A DNA stretch of 51,522 bases from a bacterium (GCA_002716725.1 PBBX01000011.1:1-51522), one strand, 5' to 3'. Numbered from the stretch's first letter, positions 25,160-33,951 are shown. The notes: a model not told the origin generated them from the sequence alone. Numbers and translations are program-made.

Positions 25160-26449
25160 ATGTCTAAACATCTAGAAACATTATCACTTCACGAAGGTCA
25201 AACTATTGATCCTACAACAGGATCAAGAACCGTCCCTATATATCAAACAACCAGTTATGTCTTTAATAATACAGATCATGCAGCAAATTTATTTGGTCTA
25301 AAAGAGTTTGGAAACATATATACAAGAATTATGAACCCTACAACAGATGTTTTAGAAAAAAGAGTTACAAGTATGGAAGGGGGAAGTTCTGGAGTATGTA
25401 CAGCAAGTGGGATGTCAGCTATATTTCTCGGAATTATCACAACATTATCAGCCGGTGATCATTTAATTACATCATCATCATTATATGGAGGAACAGATAC
25501 CTTATTTCGTCATACTTTACCAAAAATGGGTATTAGTGTTGATTTTATCGAAAACTTAACAGCTGAAAAATTAAAATCAACTATTAAAGATAATACACGT
25601 CTTGTATTTTTTGAAACGGTTGGTAATCCAAAAGGAGATGTCTTAGATATCAAGGCAATCTGTGATGAAGCACATAAACATAATTTACCTGTAATGGTCG
25701 ATAACACCTTCGCCCCGGGATTATGCAAGCCAATCGAACATGGCGTCAATATTGTGGTTCATTCACTAACAAAATGGATAGGCGGACATGGAACTAGCAT
25801 AGGTGGAATTTTAATTGACGGTGGTAATTTTAATTGGGGAAATGGAAAATTTTATGAATTCACAGATCCTGACCCACGATATCATGGATTAGAACTATGG
25901 AATACATTTGGTAATTTTCCAGAAGCAGGAAATATAGCATTTGCAATTAAAGCAAGAGTACAGGGCTTACGAAATATAGGAATGAGCTTAAGTCCCAATA
26001 ATGCTTTTTATTTTTTACAAGGCATGGAAACACTTCCTCTAAGAATGAAAAAACATATAAGTAATGCCATCCAATTATCAGATTGGTTAAAAAACAATCC
26101 AAAGATAGACTGGGTTAATTATACTGGATTATCCGAACATCCAAGTCATGAACATTGTAAAAAATATTTAAACAACCAATTTCCAAGCGTATTCACATTC
26201 GGCGTGAAAGGTGGTTATGAAGCAGGCAAATCATTTATTGAAAATGTAAAACTAGCAAGTCATCTTGCTAATGTAGGTGATGCAAAAACGTTAGTTATTC
26301 ATCCTTCATCTACAACCCACTCTCAACTTGGTGAACCAGAACAAAAAGCCGCCGGTGTTACGCCAGATATGGTTAGAGTTTCTGTTGGCCTTGAGCATAT
26401 TGAGGATATCAAAGCTGATTTTGATCAGGCTTTAAGCCAATACAGTTAG
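25160..26449 (+). CDS. metY: O-acetylhomoserine sulfhydrylase
   Basis: A Cys/Met-metabolism PLP enzyme that makes homocysteine from O-acetylhomoserine and sulfide. The Schiff-base lysine is in V-H-S-L-T-K-W-I-G-G-H-G-T; the family start T-L-S-L-H-E-G-Q, Y-Q-T-T-S-Y-V-F and M-E-G-G-S-S-G-V-C-T-A-S-G-M are all present, and H-P-S-S-T-T-H-S-Q-L closes the active site. Length 429 favours MetY over the shorter MetB/MetC. GGGAG precedes ATG. Other methionine-synthesis genes are not in view. Confidence 0.94.
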   Translation: MSKHLETLSLHEGQTIDPTTGSRTVPIYQTTSYVFNNTDHAANLFGLKEFGNIYTRIMNPTTDVLEKRVTSMEGGSSGVCTASGMSAIFLGIITTLSAGDHLITSSSLYGGTDTLFRHTLPKMGISVDFIENLTAEKLKSTIKDNTRLVFFETVGNPKGDVLDIKAICDEAHKHNLPVMVDNTFAPGLCKPIEHGVNIVVHSLTKWIGGHGTSIGGILIDGGNFNWGNGKFYEFTDPDPRYHGLELWNTFGNFPEAGNIAFAIKARVQGLRNIGMSLSPNNAFYFLQGMETLPLRMKKHISNAIQLSDWLKNNPKIDWVNYTGLSEHPSHEHCKKYLNNQFPSVFTFGVKGGYEAGKSFIENVKLASHLANVGDAKTLVIHPSSTTHSQLGEPEQKAAGVTPDMVRVSVGLEHIEDIKADFDQALSQYS

Positions 26450-26800
26450 GTTTTAGCTTTTATTAAATTTAAACCAATTGCTACAATAATTAGTTGTGTT
26501 TGGCCAAATATGGATAGAGTTAGTTTTGAGCTTAAGCATATCTTAGTCTCGCATGTTCTAAACTTGAAGTCGTTTTTTACGGTCGCAAATTACGCCCAAA
26601 AATCATCAAATTCGTCTTTCTTGAATGGATTTAAACATCTAAGTCTCCCCTGGATAACTCCAGGGGGTACTACTGACAAGAAGCCATTTCTCTCTTTCCA
26701 GGTTTGATGAGGACATCAAAGTGCTGTAAAACATCGAAATGGTTCGATTCAGCTTAATCGTGCAAACCACTCAATTTTTAAACATCAATTATTAATATAA
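26450..26800. other. hairpin-rich, locally GC-richer non-coding stretch
   Basis: No convincing protein-coding gene fills 26450-26916. Within it lie three perfect stems: CCCCTGG/CCAGGGG (about 26647-26666, 6-nt loop), TTTGATG/CATCAAA (about 26703-26720, loop AGGA) and ATCGAA/TTCGAT (about 26733-26748, loop ATGG) flanked by outer GCTG/CAGC. The base composition is visibly less AT-rich than its surroundings. A 65-codon frame crosses it (26510-26707), but it has no ribosome site and its reading is dictated by the stems. I suspect a structured RNA or the remnant of a mobile element; strand unknown. Confidence 0.4.
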
Positions 26801-26916
26801 ATTATCAAGATTTTTCAAACTATTTCAACAATATATTAATTAATAATATAAAAATTTGCAAAAAAAACATTTTGATGATATATCTTTTTAAAAAACACTT
26901 AAAAAAAGGGGGAAAA

Positions 26917-27402
26917 ATGCAAGCAGTATTAAAACCAGTTAGTCAACCACCAAGAAAAAGATGTGTTGGGAAACCAGAACAAACATTGGAATTAACAATA
27001 ACAGCAGCACAAGAAAAAACAGCGTTAGGTAAACAAGATAATCAAGAAAGCGGTATCAAAAAATTAGAAGAACTTTTAGAAAAAGTTCTATATTATTATG
27101 ATGATGTTCATATAAAAATGGAGAAGGAGATCCAACAACCTATTCATTCGAAACTATCCCTAAAGACCTTGAATTTCAAGAAAGAGTTGAACAGGCAACA
27201 CCTAATAAAAATATATACACTAAAAAACCCACATATTATCCTAACGATTAATGAAGAAACAGAAATAGTACCGCCACATCCAGACGGTCAGGAAGAAGCA
27301 AAACAATCAGAAGCAATAACAAGCACAGAAATAGAGATTGATGGACAAGATCAAGAAAAAACAACAGAAATATCCACAGAAATAACGATACAATTAGATT
27401 AA
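26917..27402 (+). CDS. unknown hydrophilic protein, 5' part of a stop-interrupted frame
   Basis: ATG 26917 follows a GGGGG-A tract that serves as ribosome site; an upstream in-frame ATG at 26872 has none. The 161 residues are hydrophilic and charged: P-P-R-K-R-C-V-G-K-P-E near the start, a helix K-K-L-E-E-L-L-E-K-V-L-Y-Y-Y-D-D-V, and an acidic Thr/Glu-rich end. After TAA 27400-27402 the same frame stays open for a further 60 codons to 27585. No family recognised; possibly host-directed. Confidence 0.5.
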   Translation: MQAVLKPVSQPPRKRCVGKPEQTLELTITAAQEKTALGKQDNQESGIKKLEELLEKVLYYYDDVHIKMEKEIQQPIHSKLSLKTLNFKKELNRQHLIKIYTLKNPHIILTINEETEIVPPHPDGQEEAKQSEAITSTEIEIDGQDQEKTTEISTEITIQLD

Positions 27403-27585
27403 GAAAACAAGCTAGTAACTACACATAATCATGATGCCGAGCAAACATTATCACTGGAATCAACAAAGGAAACAAGAGTTCTTGCACCAAAAGATGTTAA
27501 ATTCACAAAAGATGTAAGATTAGGATGGTCAGACGGACATGAACCAATAGCAATTCTTAAAGAAAACACACAATTATCTGAGTGA
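27403..27585 (+). pseudogene. in-frame continuation beyond the internal TAA
   Basis: Read in the frame of the 26917 ORF, 27403-27585 encodes 60 codons (for example V-L-A-P-K-D-V-K-F-T-K-D-V-R-L-G-W-S-D-G-H-E-P) ending TGA. The composition matches protein rather than spacer, so the TAA before it looks like a nonsense change (CAA, GAA or AAA to TAA). The final TGA overlaps a GTG of the next frame. Confidence 0.45.
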
Positions 27586-28034
27586 CTCAAGAAGTTAGAA
27601 AAAGTAATAAATTTAAAAGACGAATCACAAGTAAAATAAAATATAATATAATAACCATGTTAGCAAATCCTAAAACAATCAATGATATAATATCAGAAAA
27701 ACATCTAGAAAAATCCAAACCAACACGTAAAATTATAGGTGCAGAAATATCAGATGAATTTAAAGATCTTTTAAGTCAATCTTTACTAACTCCAAATTGT
27801 TATTATCAGCTTATGGAAAATGATATGGCTCAGATAGTCCATCGATTTCGTATGCCCACAGGACAACCGTATATAAACAGTGCTTCAACATGGATAAGGA
27901 CAGACATATTTCCTTTTTGTAAACCCGTTAATCCTCATTTTCACAATATTACAACTGCTTGTGATATTGTTTTAGGAGAAGCTATTAGTAAAGAGTCCAC
28001 CCCAAACCCCAATCAGACAGTTCCAAGCGAGTGA
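27582..28034 (+). CDS. unknown protein, possible 3' part of the same broken gene
   Basis: The 150-codon frame begins immediately after a TGA, with GTG 27582 overlapping the previous stop; an internal ATG at 27657 (125 residues, M-L-A-N-P-K-T-I-N-D-I-I) is an alternative. Neither has a ribosome site. It contains I-G-A-E-I-S-D-E-F-K-D-L-L-S-Q-S and I-V-H-R-F-R-M-P-T-G-Q-P, no known domain. It lies in the -1 frame relative to the preceding ORF, so one nonsense mutation and one frameshift would explain the pair. It is convergent with ccsA. Confidence 0.45.
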   Translation: MTQEVRKSNKFKRRITSKIKYNIITMLANPKTINDIISEKHLEKSKPTRKIIGAEISDEFKDLLSQSLLTPNCYYQLMENDMAQIVHRFRMPTGQPYINSASTWIRTDIFPFCKPVNPHFHNITTACDIVLGEAISKESTPNPNQTVPSE

Positions 28035-28057
28035 TGAAAGCTAAATTATTAATCATT

Positions 28058-29884
28058 TTATTTAACTGGTTTTGATAAAATAAAGTTATACCCAATAACT
28101 ACAATAATCACTTGTATCACATTATACAACATTAACCATTGAAAGGCTTCATTCATAAATCCATATGAATGAAGCCCAACACCTAGCATATTAACACCAA
28201 ACCATGAAAATGCAGTTACAATATTACCAAAAATAGCCATCAACATAACACCACGAATACCAGAAAACCCTGCTAAACGAGCATGTAGTATAATGGCATT
28301 AAAAATAACAATTAATAAAGCACCATTCTCTTTTGGATCCCATCCCCAAAAACGTCCCCATGACTGATCTGCCCAAATCCCCCCCAAAACCGTCCCTATA
28401 AAACTAAAAAACAAACTAAAACAAATAATCGCATAAACCATTTTATATAATTGCAAATTTTGTTGATGCGAGGCTTTTCTTAAAATATTAATAGCAACAT
28501 AACAAGTAGCAATCATACCTGCTAAAAATGTACCTCCATAGCCTAAGGTAATCGTAATAACATGCGTGCTAAGCCAAAAGTTAGAATCTAAAACGGCTTG
28601 CATTTGTGCCATAGTATCGGATTGAAGTGCCAAATGATGGGCAATGATTAATGTTAAAAAACCAAGAATAGAACTCATAAAATAACCTAATTTATTTTTA
28701 AAAATACGCTCTTGCAATAAACAAAGTGCGATTGAAACCCACCCAACAAAAACAGCCGATGAATACAAATTTATAACGGGAGGCCGATCTAAAATAATCA
28801 TCCTAGCAATTAAACTAAGCGTATGAAGTCCAAAAGTAAACAAACAACAATATTTAGCAATTAAATATAAAAAAGCATAATCAAATAAATAAAATAAAAG
28901 CACAGCACATAAAATAAACACATAAAGAACCATACAGATATAAAACGGGTTCATGACCGTAAAGTAATACTCTAATGTAAGAACGTTAAAAAAATTAGGC
29001 AATGAAGCGTCATAATAAGCAAGTAGACTATCTAAGGTCTCATTAAATGACGTGATATTATGCTGATCAAAGTATAAGGTTAACGATGCAAAATATAATA
29101 AAACAGAATTAGACTCATAATTAAAATCTAGATGTTTTAATAATTCAGATCCTGTATTAGTCCATGTTTCTAAATCCTCTGGATTAGATTGAGATGGATA
29201 CATGGAAAGTTGAGATATATCACTAAATTGTCTATGGCGCTTAAAATCTTGATTAAACTCAATTAAATGTAATTGATCTTTTTCCTTAGATAAGAAACCC
29301 GATTCATTATAACGGTTAAATAATGATAATCCATGTTTAACTCGTTTATGATACGCCGTCACATAATCATAAAATAAAATATCATGATATGGAATAAAGC
29401 TATGCATCAATGATATATATAAGGTTAATTTGCCAGCTAATTGTTTCATGTTTTGTTCATAAACAGATAATGACTTTTCTGTAGAAAAAGATAGGACCTT
29501 TGATTGAATATTAAGAATATGCGGTTCTAATTCTGTATAAGAAAACGATTTTTGAGTATCCTTTAATTTAAATTCATGTCGAATATCACGATCATGAATT
29601 AAAAAAATGGGATCAGCCATAGAGTATTTCGTATGTGTCAAAACCTCCCATAACCACATCGATGCCGGAATAGATACTGATTTTCCATCTACAACACGTT
29701 TAATCGTTGATTTTTCACGAATTGAAATAAGCATTTGTCTAGCAAATGACTCAAAAGGTTGTAATCTACCATTATATAAAACAGGTATTCGCCCTAATAC
29801 ATCATAGTGATACTCTTGCGTTGCAAATAACGACGAAAAACTGAAATAAACAAAGATAAAAATAAAGATAAATCGTTTAATCAT
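28058..29884 (-). CDS. ccsA: cytochrome c assembly protein CcsA with exported N-terminal domain
   Basis: The C-terminal 300 residues are multi-spanning and carry the heme-handling WWD motif W-A-D-Q-S-W-G-R-F-W-G-W-D-P-K-E with conserved His residues around it (S-T-H-V, L-H-S-Y-G). CcsA exports and presents heme to apocytochrome c (System II). The first 310 residues are a signal peptide (to about residue 20, F-A|T-Q) and a large periplasmic domain starting V-L-G-R-I-P-V-L-Y-N-G-R-L-Q-P-F-E-S-F-A-R, an arrangement I know from Planctomycetes/Verrucomicrobia-type CcsA. ATG 29884 overlaps the resB stop in ATGA, so the longer frame from 29980 is rejected. Length 608. Confidence 0.9.
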   Translation of the reverse strand: MIKRFIFIFIFVYFSFSSLFATQEYHYDVLGRIPVLYNGRLQPFESFARQMLISIREKSTIKRVVDGKSVSIPASMWLWEVLTHTKYSMADPIFLIHDRDIRHEFKLKDTQKSFSYTELEPHILNIQSKVLSFSTEKSLSVYEQNMKQLAGKLTLYISLMHSFIPYHDILFYDYVTAYHKRVKHGLSLFNRYNESGFLSKEKDQLHLIEFNQDFKRHRQFSDISQLSMYPSQSNPEDLETWTNTGSELLKHLDFNYESNSVLLYFASLTLYFDQHNITSFNETLDSLLAYYDASLPNFFNVLTLEYYFTVMNPFYICMVLYVFILCAVLLFYLFDYAFLYLIAKYCCLFTFGLHTLSLIARMIILDRPPVINLYSSAVFVGWVSIALCLLQERIFKNKLGYFMSSILGFLTLIIAHHLALQSDTMAQMQAVLDSNFWLSTHVITITLGYGGTFLAGMIATCYVAINILRKASHQQNLQLYKMVYAIICFSLFFSFIGTVLGGIWADQSWGRFWGWDPKENGALLIVIFNAIILHARLAGFSGIRGVMLMAIFGNIVTAFSWFGVNMLGVGLHSYGFMNEAFQWLMLYNVIQVIIVVIGYNFILSKPVK

Positions 29885-31008
29885 AACCGTCTCTTTTTTA
29901 AAAAAGCTATTAAATGAACAAAAAAATGAATCCCCATACCTAAGGCTATAATCAAGCTCGAAACGTAAGGAAAATACCAACTTTTATTATAGACCACTTG
30001 TAAAACAGAAGAAGGTACATCTTCTCCAAAACTAGCTTGATAAAAGGTATAATAGCCATACCGAAGAGGATGATTCATATAAATAAGAACATCTCTATCC
30101 GGGCTATCATCATAAGCTTGTATTGTAACCAAGCTAGAATAATTTTTTGGAATATTAGAACCTGGATAAACATCATGATCAAATGATTTAAGTGTTAATT
30201 GAAAAGGGAAATACAATCGCTTTGGCCGAATTTGCAAATAATAAAGTTTGTCATTAATATATAATTTTTGAGTTCCATTAATATCTAAAGAAACAAGCAT
30301 CGTATCTGAAACAAAGTCCGTGTTATAAAAAGATAATAAAGCCGTCGGATTATTTTTTTGATCATCCGCTGTAAATAGAGGGATTTCCTTAGCATGTAAA
30401 TTTTTTCCAATACCCATAGAAGCTACCCCTTGATCCAAATTAGAAAGTGATAATTGAGCATTATCATAAAAAGAATGAACCTTAATACTAAATGGCAAAA
30501 CATCAGACTCAATGATTGGCTTCTTTTTTAAATCAACAATAGGCACCGCAATAATATAATCATAACGAGAAAACGAAGCATCAATAATAACTAATTCTGT
30601 TTCATAAAGATCTTCTGAAAAAAATGTTGTATCATTTTCTTCCATATAAACCTGACTTTCCGTCACCACACATGAAGACAAACCACCACCAAGCAATAAA
30701 ACAATAAATCCAAAATGAATTAAAATTAAACCTATATTTTTATAGCTAAACTTTATATTTAAAATCGTACTTAATGTCAAATTAATAACTAAAACAGTAC
30801 CAATAAGCGTTCCCCCAAAAAAAACAGGAATAGGTATTCCTTTAATAGGAATTGTTATAAATAAGGAATGAAAATAAACCTTTTGAACATAATAAATACC
30901 ATGATCAATCTGCATAAACGTACCGATCAATACAATAATAAATAAAGCTATAAAACAAAATAATGCTAATTGAATAGACGAAAAAAAGCGTAAAAATCTA
31001 CTAATCAC
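29881..31008 (-). CDS. resB: ResB-like cytochrome c biogenesis protein
   Basis: Three N-terminal membrane segments (S-I-Q-L-A-L-F-C-F-I-A-L-F..., then two more by residue 110), a periplasmic beta-rich domain of about 220 residues, and a C-terminal helix (S-S-L-I-I-A-L-G-M-G-I-H-F) fit ResB/Ccs1. With CcsA it forms the System II heme lyase that attaches heme to cytochromes c. Conserved motif P-L-R-Y-G-Y-Y-T-F-Y-Q-A-S lies before the last helix. The gene overlaps the lipoprotein stop and the ccsA start, so lipoprotein, ResB and CcsA form one operon. Confidence 0.85.
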   Translation of the reverse strand: MISRFLRFFSSIQLALFCFIALFIIVLIGTFMQIDHGIYYVQKVYFHSLFITIPIKGIPIPVFFGGTLIGTVLVINLTLSTILNIKFSYKNIGLILIHFGFIVLLLGGGLSSCVVTESQVYMEENDTTFFSEDLYETELVIIDASFSRYDYIIAVPIVDLKKKPIIESDVLPFSIKVHSFYDNAQLSLSNLDQGVASMGIGKNLHAKEIPLFTADDQKNNPTALLSFYNTDFVSDTMLVSLDINGTQKLYINDKLYYLQIRPKRLYFPFQLTLKSFDHDVYPGSNIPKNYSSLVTIQAYDDSPDRDVLIYMNHPLRYGYYTFYQASFGEDVPSSVLQVVYNKSWYFPYVSSLIIALGMGIHFFVHLIAFLKKRRL

Positions 31009-31564
31009 GTTTATAACCTATTGATTTTAAAATACCAATAAACACGTCATAATGTGCAGCTAAAACATTAGAAGATCCCACTAATTTAAAAAAATAAGAG
31101 TGCTCATTAAATATAAAAAAAGCAACATACATAGACTCCGAATCAGTAATCGATTTATTAGAATGTAACTCTAAAAATGATATTGATAAAAATGGATGAT
31201 CAACAGCAATAAGCAAACTAGCTAAACGATCTATCCCAATAGGCTTAAGATCCAGTTGATCGCGCCAACGATTAACATTAGCTAAAACACCCCCTGCATC
31301 CCCTGGAAATTTAACAACAGAAAAATCTCCAAAAATAGTTGGATTATCACCAAAAGGAACCTTATAACTTGATACTCTAAATTGAGTTTGATCTTGCTCA
31401 ATCCATGTATCAGGAATTACCCATATAATATTATTAATCTGCTTATCAACAGACAACTGAGCAACAGAAATAGTTTGCTTAGGTACCTTGTACGTCATAA
31501 TCCCTGACTTTTCACAAGAAACCAAAAAAACAACTAAAATTATTAAATATAACTTAAGCATCAA
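31001..31564 (-). CDS. lipoprotein of the 'GDAGG...NRWR' family linked to cytochrome c assembly
   Basis: A lipobox F-L-V-S-C at residues 13-17 directs lipid attachment. The body has V-K-F-P-G-D-A-G-G-V-L-A-N-V-N-R-W-R-D-Q-L-D-L, a motif I recognise from uncharacterised lipoproteins of Planctomycetes/Verrucomicrobia-type bacteria. Its 3' end overlaps resB by 8 bp, which ties it to heme delivery or periplasmic assembly; that role is inferred. Length 187. Confidence 0.75.
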   Translation of the reverse strand: MMLKLYLIILVVFLVSCEKSGIMTYKVPKQTISVAQLSVDKQINNIIWVIPDTWIEQDQTQFRVSSYKVPFGDNPTIFGDFSVVKFPGDAGGVLANVNRWRDQLDLKPIGIDRLASLLIAVDHPFLSISFLELHSNKSITDSESMYVAFFIFNEHSYFFKLVGSSNVLAAHYDVFIGILKSIGYKRD

Positions 31565-31598
31565 ATGATTATGAATAATAGATGCTTAAAAATCAATA

Positions 31599-31613
31599 AC
31601 TACGAAACGTAGT
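31599..31613 (-). terminator. candidate terminator for the 31630 gene
   Basis: ACTACG and CGTAGT form a perfect 6-bp stem with a 3-nt loop; on the minus strand it is followed by TATTGATTTTT. It sits between the 105-residue gene and the cytochrome assembly operon. Confidence 0.4.
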
Positions 31614-31629
31614 AAGATTAATATTAAGT

Positions 31630-31947
31630 TTAACGCTCCATTAACTCAGCAATGACGCATTCTAAAGATGAGTCAATTTGAGTTTTTGAAATAACATGTT
31701 TAATATCTTGTTTAAAAGACTGAGAACATTCAGGAAACCAAAATTCGATATCATCAGTAAAAACAGAAGAACGTTGAAATAAGATGCTTTTACTTAAAAG
31801 CTTAAAAACATCAATGCGATCATCAAAGGATAATGACGTTTGAGACGATTTAGATAAAGAAACATCATATAAATCATCGTGTAATAAATCCGATTCTTTA
31901 GCTAATAAATGGTTAACATAAGACGAGTTTAATCGCTCAAAAATCAT
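31630..31947 (-). CDS. hypothetical 105-residue cytosolic protein
   Basis: AAAGGAG lies 7 nt before the ATG, a strong ribosome site. The protein has no signal or membrane segment and is mostly helical and acidic (for example L-A-K-E-S-D-L-L-H-D-D-L-Y-D, V-F-K-L-L-S-K-S-I-L). No family recognised. It stands alone, divergent from the ureohydrolase-fold gene. Confidence 0.6.
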   Translation of the reverse strand: MIFERLNSSYVNHLLAKESDLLHDDLYDVSLSKSSQTSLSFDDRIDVFKLLSKSILFQRSSVFTDDIEFWFPECSQSFKQDIKHVISKTQIDSSLECVIAELMER

Positions 31948-32029
31948 AGTTTATCTCCTTTGTTTATAATAACTAATTTAACCTACCACAAATAAAGCAT
32001 CATTAAACATAACGATAATAAATTAATTT

Positions 32030-32040
32030 TATGCTAAAAT
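32030..32040 (+). promoter_or_regulatory. extended -10 (TATGC-TAAAAT)
   Basis: Identical 11-mer to the element at 11616. It ends 9 nt before ATG 32050, giving a leader of about 3 nt. Confidence 0.5.
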
Positions 32041-32049
32041 TTTAAACAC

Positions 32050-33039
32050 ATGTCAAACGCAGTAACAACAATAAACTATCAAAATAATCATCAAATAGAA
32101 GTTTTTATCATTTCTGCATCATGGAACGCAACAACACTATTCGACTCAACAAGCCATGTAATGCCCAAAAAAATTAGCAAACTTTTTCAAGATATAAATC
32201 TTATAGATAAAACGATCATAGATTTTTCTAAACATAATATCGATCTTGTTAAAGAAAACGTAACAATTGAAAAAAATAATATAAAAGCTAAAAAAGAGTT
32301 TTTAACAATTTACAAAAACACAGCTAATCATAACGAAACACCATTAGAAACGATAAAAACATTAGAAAACCTAACGAATACATTTCATAAAACAATCTAT
32401 GATCAAGTAGAACAAGCCATCAACAAAGATGCCATTATCGGATTACTAGGAGGCGATAGTAGTTGCTCATATCCTATTATTAATGCCTTAATTGATTACA
32501 TTCCTACATTTTCAATTTTACAACTAAATGCTGAACTCCATTTAGAAATTCCAAATGCAAAAACACCCTATGCCACACAATCAATTATGTCTAAAATCTT
32601 AACAGACAAAAACGATATTAAGCGTTTAGTTCAAGTAGGAAGTAAACATTACACTGAAGCCGAACTAACAACGATAAAGAAGTACAAAGGTCAAATCAAG
32701 ACTTTTTTTCAAGAAGATATTTTAAAAGACCTTTATTTAGGAAAACCTTGGGATTCATACTGCAAAAAAATAATTAATAATACTACAGATAATATCTATA
32801 TCTCTATTCATGCTAATAGCCTTCAACCGCATTATAGCAGTACAACACAAAGCTTTTCTGAAGCAAGTTTTACCTATGATCAGCTACACTATTTAATCAA
32901 ACAAGTTAGTAAGTCTGGAAAAAAAATTATTGGTTTTGATATAGTTGGCATTGAAGATACAGACTATTTACCAGATTTACACAAAATGACTCAGTTACTG
33001 TATACCTTATCATCTTGCTCATGGAAAACATATCAATAA
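32050..33039 (+). CDS. arginase/formiminoglutamase-fold protein lacking the metal ligands
   Basis: The order of blocks follows ureohydrolases: L-G-G-D-S-S-C-S (family G-G-D-H), L-Q-L-N-A-E-L-H-L-E (family D-A-H-x-D), S-I-H-A-N-S-L-Q-P (family S-x-D-x-D-x-x-D-P) and I-I-G-F-D-I-V-G-I-E-D-T-D (family E-x-x-P-x-x-D). Every Asp/His that would coordinate the two Mn ions in the first three blocks is replaced, so hydrolysis of arginine-type substrates is unlikely. Bacteroidetes have arginase-like proteins with related degeneration, as far as I recall. It is probably a non-catalytic or re-purposed fold. The acyltransferase gene follows immediately. Confidence 0.7.
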   Translation: MSNAVTTINYQNNHQIEVFIISASWNATTLFDSTSHVMPKKISKLFQDINLIDKTIIDFSKHNIDLVKENVTIEKNNIKAKKEFLTIYKNTANHNETPLETIKTLENLTNTFHKTIYDQVEQAINKDAIIGLLGGDSSCSYPIINALIDYIPTFSILQLNAELHLEIPNAKTPYATQSIMSKILTDKNDIKRLVQVGSKHYTEAELTTIKKYKGQIKTFFQEDILKDLYLGKPWDSYCKKIINNTTDNIYISIHANSLQPHYSSTTQSFSEASFTYDQLHYLIKQVSKSGKKIIGFDIVGIEDTDYLPDLHKMTQLLYTLSSCSWKTYQ

Positions 33040-33040
33040 T

Positions 33041-33859
33041 ATGAGAAATATCGATATTAAATCGCATATTAAACCCAGTTTTTTTAGAAAATTTGCCATT
33101 GGCGCATGGCACAAACCTCATGATCCAAAAGTTTATACAAAAATAAAAATTGATATTACACATTTAAAATCATTATTACAAAATAGTACAGAAAGCTTGT
33201 CTCTAATTCATTTTTTTACCAAAGCAATGGGAATCATCTATAAAACCTATCCTGAATTAAACATCGCACTAATTGGAAATAAATGTTACCAAAGAAAAGA
33301 CGTAACAGCCTTTATCCACACACATATCCGTAAACAAAACCATTATGATTTAAGCGGTATTACTATTAAAAACACGGATAAAAAGACATTAACAGAAATT
33401 TCAAAAGAAATTAAAAATAAAGTAAATAACATCAGACATAATAAAAACAAAGAAATTAACCAAACCAATCGTATTTTAAAATACTGCCCAAGCTGGTCTT
33501 ATCAACTATTGGTTTCATTATTTGATTTTATTATGAATCGTTTAAATCTTAGCGTATCATGTTTAGGGTTGCCGAAAGATCCGTTTGGAAGTTATGGCAT
33601 ATCCGCTATTGGAAGTTTAGGGTTTGAAGAAGGGTTTGTGCCTTTATTTCCATTATCTCGATTAAGCATGATACTAGCTGTCGGAAAACCCTTTAAAGAA
33701 TGGACCTTTGAAACGGGTAAACCTAATGAACATTGGATGATAAACTTATGTTTTACATTGGATCATCGTTATTTAGATGGTGCTCATGTAGCAAAACCAT
33801 TAAGACTTCTTAAAAAAATCACATTAAATCCTCATAAATATGATATTAAGTTTGAATAA
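33041..33859 (+). CDS. stand-alone E2-type (2-oxoacid dehydrogenase) acyltransferase domain
   Basis: It resembles the catalytic domain of dihydrolipoamide acyltransferases and chloramphenicol acetyltransferase: F-T-L-D-H-R-Y-L-D-G-A-H carries the catalytic His and Asp (D-H-R-x-x-D-G), preceded by L-S-V-S-C-L-G and G-S-Y-G-I-S-A-I-G-S-L-G. There is no lipoyl or peripheral-subunit-binding domain, and 272 residues is the size of the catalytic domain alone. It probably transfers an acyl group from CoA to a small acceptor. The ATG is 2 bp after the previous stop, so the two genes are co-expressed. Confidence 0.75.
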   Translation: MRNIDIKSHIKPSFFRKFAIGAWHKPHDPKVYTKIKIDITHLKSLLQNSTESLSLIHFFTKAMGIIYKTYPELNIALIGNKCYQRKDVTAFIHTHIRKQNHYDLSGITIKNTDKKTLTEISKEIKNKVNNIRHNKNKEINQTNRILKYCPSWSYQLLVSLFDFIMNRLNLSVSCLGLPKDPFGSYGISAIGSLGFEEGFVPLFPLSRLSMILAVGKPFKEWTFETGKPNEHWMINLCFTLDHRYLDGAHVAKPLRLLKKITLNPHKYDIKFE

Positions 33860-33951
33860 ATTCCATCCTTAACCTATAGTCTCGTAATTCATCCCCCTCT
33901 TATTATCATCACGACATACGATATTTATCCATAAGAAAACTTCAGTAATAA

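Noticed and set aside
26510-26707. 65-codon plus-strand frame downstream of metY
   Set aside because: No ribosome site or promoter. It runs through a hairpin-forming sequence, and the residues simply follow the stems, so I treat the region as non-coding.
26725-26755. GGTTCGATTC resembling a tRNA/tmRNA T-arm
   Set aside because: The flanking bases do not form the required 5-bp T-stem; they form a different hairpin (ATCGAA/TTCGAT). No acceptor stem or tmRNA tag frame is present.
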